A stretch of 64,000 nucleotides of DNA from Takakia lepidozioides (taxonomy: Eukaryota > Streptophyta > Takakiopsida > Takakiales > Takakiaceae): the NCBI GenBank assembly GCA_030704615.1, contig CM060732.1:64649053-64713052 (forward strand). The letters are read 5' to 3'. The notes below the pieces were generated by a model. It saw only the letters and a list, made by a program, of their open reading frames with translations. It had not been told where the DNA came from and did not search any database. Positions 61,551 to 64,000 of the stretch are shown here, piece by piece. The first letter of the stretch is position 1. Each line of letters starts with the position of its first letter. The translations under genes were made by a program, and so were the position numbers.

Positions 61551-63992
61551 CTTTCTGTCCTTCATCACAACCCATGGCTTAGGCTTGCAGCTCTACCAGA
61601 GCTTATGTGTGGTTGATGAAGGCTCTTAGCATTTGATTGGAGGTTTTTTGTGATGAAAGCTAGTCTATGATGGTGGTTCTGTGCAGGTTGTTGTTTCATC
61701 AAATACAGCACTGTTGATGAGGCAGAGAGGGCCATAAGGGCACTCAACAATCAACGCACTTTACCAGGGGTATCGCCTTTGCTACTGCATCTTTCATCCC
61801 GATTGTTGATTGTTTCCTCATATACACCTACAAAAAAATGTAGACAATGTCCAGGTCAACAAGGTTAGATCTTTCAAAGCGTCAATATCAGGCATTGCCT
61901 GAGTTCTCAGAAGGGCCACTCATTGTATGCCATCTCCAACTAGTTGAGGCTGCCCAGGAATAGGCAACAGTCAGATAACCCTGTAGGGTTTGGAATTCCT
62001 TGGGTGCCTGGTTGATCTTCCCAGGTTGAAACTTTGGTTCTCTGAACTTACGATTGTCACCTTTATTGCAATGCTTCTCACCAGGGCACAGCTCCAGTGC
62101 AAGTTCGTTATGCGGATGGAGAGCGTGAGCGCCTTGGTAGTGGTCCTGCATTGCCTTTCTGTAAGAATGGGGTATTTGATGCTGGTTGTCAGTAAGCACA
62201 ACTTCTGGATTTCCTGGAAAGGCAGAAGCACTGTTGGTGTCTTTTGGTTAGAAAAACCTGTGAAAACTATTCCTTTTTGTGATGGGAAGTTCTTCCACCA
62301 TGTGTGGGACTTGAATTACTCTTGGGAAGATATTGATTCTCAGTCTTTTCCTGTCCATGAGTACATGGAGGTTGTTGCCTGTTTTCAAGTCTGGCCTGAA
62401 AACTTGCCTTCCCACGACTTTGTTGTCTCATTGAATGTCAAGTGGCTAAAAGCCTTCAAAGGTGGCACTTTGCATGCATTATTCTCTTGCTTTCATTGCA
62501 AGCAGTCGTAGTCTAGCTTGATTTTCTAAGGTCTAGCTGTAAGACAAGTTGATGTATGGTGCACATGGTCATTGGACAATATATGGCAGGTGCGGTGGAG
62601 CATAAGTTGTTCGTTGGGTCTCTCAACAAGCAAGCCTCTGAGAAGGAGATAGAAGATGTGAGTAATGACATCATCGCATTACTCTTGAAGAAAAGCTACA
62701 TCTGAAAGGCGTAGTTTCTCCTTAACAAAGTCCACTTTGTTGGGCTTTCTGACATGGTTCTAGTTTGTCTTTTGCCAACGAAACTGAGAATAAACAATGT
62801 TGATAATGATGAAGTGAATACAATAGACATCGCAATTTGTTTTTCATATGAATGTTATCTATGATACTTAACAAACTGAATAGTCTTCTGTGGCTCCAAG
62901 GCAACGTTGGTATGTTCTTTCTGTCACATTGATAGAGAACAGAGCTTTATGATACTGCGTGTGTGCTGTTGTACCCTTTCTCCTTGCCCTGGTTTCTGAA
63001 GGAGAGTGCTGCTTGTGTTGGGATCAGCTTTTCTCTCCATATGGCCGTGTCGACGATGTTTACATCATGCGTGATGAGCAGAAACAGAGCAGAGGTCTGC
63101 CAAAAGAAACTTGTGTTGTTGCTGGCACTTTTGCTTACTACTTACATCACTTGTAGACTAGAACTACCTCTTGAAGAGTTTGGTGAGTATGTTTAAACTT
63201 TGTTTCAACAAAGCTGGAGACGTCATCACCTAAGTTTCCCTCTGTTGCAAGTTTTGACTTATCTAGAGATGAATGCAGGTTGTGCATTCATTAAGTATCC
63301 CTCGAGAGAAATGGCACAAGCAGCCATCAATTCCCTGAATGGCATCCATCACATGCAAGTGAGTGCCTTTAGCATGAATATCAGTTAACTAACACTTTAA
63401 GGATTCTTTTTTATACTCGTGAGCCTCTTCCACTCCATTAGCGAGGGTACCACCATGTTTTGGTAGTTACATTCTGTTGGGAAGGAAGCTTTGAAGTTCT
63501 CTTTAGTTAAGCTGATAGGTTTTTGAAGTGGAAGTGATTGTATAATATAAACCAAGGTATGCATATACTCTACTTATTATCATAGAAACAAAATGTATCT
63601 TCCAGGTAGTAGCTATTCCGTGTCAATGGGAGTTATCTATGTTTGCTTCAGAGAAACACTATTTTTCAAGCTGTCATACTCGTGCATTTGCAGGGTTGTG
63701 ATCAGCCATTGGCTGTACGGTTTGCAGACCCCAAGAGACCTAAAGGGGTTGATGCCAGGTCTGTCTTCACCGTTCTTGTGTTTGAACCCAAGGTGCTAGT
63801 GTTTGTTGTGTTCTGTGTGAATGACAACCACAAAGCCTTCGATATGTCACTCATTTCTGTGCCACCTTTCTGTGCCGACATCATCCTAAGTAGCAACTAT
63901 CTTGGTGTGATATGGCAATACAGGGTTGGTGGACCTGGTTTTGGAGGCCCAGGCTTTAGTCCACGACCAGGGCAAGGATCACAGGGACCTAG
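58320..63992 (+). CDS. FCA: FCA-type RNA-binding protein, 5' ten exons (partial)
   Basis: Exons: 58320-58566, 59209-59279, 59613-59691, 61687-61769, 62085-62136, 62590-62657, 63028-63094, 63279-63358, 63694-63758, 63924-63992. All introns are GT-AG and all phases join. The start is the first ATG of a Gln/Pro-rich N-terminus (MEAPPLLQHPYPVMHSQLQP); GQKRD precedes the RRMs as in FCA. RRM1: KLFVGSVPRTITEEE, VRPMFAEHGNILEVAIIKDK, GCCFIKYSTVDEAERAIRAL. RRM2: KLFVGSLNKQASEKEIED, YGRVDDVYIMRDEQKQSRG, GCAFIKYPSREMAQAAINSL. RNP1 and RNP2 are intact. A Gly/Pro-rich region follows (VGGPGFGGPGF); the WW domain would lie beyond the window. FCA is a nuclear protein that promotes proximal 3'-end processing of target RNAs and controls flowering time in angiosperms. 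Upstream non-coding exons cannot be excluded. Confidence 0.93.
59692..61686 (+). other. FCA intron 3, about 2 kb
   Basis: By far the largest intron of the visible gene (the others are 185-643 bp). It splits RRM1 just before RNP1. In Arabidopsis FCA, intron 3 is likewise the large one and holds the promoter-proximal polyadenylation site used for FCA autoregulation. Here I see a (GA)n run at 61521-61548 and AT-rich patches (60040-60180), no canonical AATAAA, and no transposon coding remnants. Confidence 0.75.
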
Positions 63993-64000
63993 GTGTGTGT

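Noticed and set aside
62959-63196. Separate small genes inside FCA introns
   Set aside because: These frames span an exon and its flanking introns in the wrong frame.

Overview
This is a transposon-packed stretch of nuclear DNA from a streptophyte, most likely a land plant. The evidence is an FCA-type RRM gene with introns, PPR gene fragments, plant telomere-like CCCTAAA motifs, and plant families of CACTA (TNP2, Ptta/TNP1, DUF4218, DUF4216), Ty3/gypsy and LINE elements. I cannot name the species. The only ordinary host gene I can support is FCA at the right edge, and it runs off the end of the window.

Layout. 0-11.2 kb: a DNA element or gene island with genes on both strands. On the minus strand are two FCP1-like HAD-fold domains, an unknown 343-residue protein and a segment with RNA polymerase II CTD-like Ser-Pro-x-Tyr repeats. 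On the plus strand is a multi-exon DUF7869-like transposase-type gene. A 24-32 bp palindrome recurs ten times, mostly in the gaps between exons. 11.8-13.5 kb: tandem repeats with telomere-like blocks. 13.9-14.6 kb: two SINE-like copies. 15.1-16.5 kb: a decayed second DUF7869 copy. 16.9-25.4 kb: two Ty3/gypsy remnants. 19.2-48.75 kb: two CACTA elements, one nested in the other. 49.7-54.3 kb: a SWIM-type transposase in two halves facing opposite ways. 54.4-54.9 kb: an A-rich satellite. 55.1-57.65 kb: a LINE carrying its own 479-bp insertion. 58.3-64 kb: FCA.

The main result is a reconstruction. CACTA element A has termini at 19683 and 37654 that match each other, and both sides carry the target duplication GTG (read as CAC at 19684 because that end is inverted). 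CACTA element B has termini at 22550 and 48751, both sides carrying ATG (read as CAT at 22551). These pairings work only if the block from about 19152 to 25412 is inverted. Undoing the inversion (i) rejoins two half-integrases of one retroelement, (ii) gives element A a continuous transposase tail, and (iii) puts the two halves of B's FCP1-like gene, in frame, on either side of A. So A inserted into B's FCP1-like gene and a later inversion, or an assembly error, scrambled the order.

A and B have different ends and diverged proteins but the same gene plan: a TNP2-type transposase on one arm, and on the other arm, facing the opposite way, a TNP1/Ptta-like protein, an FCP1-like HAD-phosphatase-fold protein and a small VGD/IGD-domain exon next to the terminus. 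The FCP1-like gene therefore looks like a standing third component of this CACTA lineage rather than a chance capture. The same fold also occurs in the unrelated element at 0-1.2 kb, next to CTD-like repeats. Element B has in addition picked up PPR fragments between its transposase and its right end.

Nearly all transposon genes here carry frameshifts or stops. I infer a silenced, decaying region, apart from FCA.
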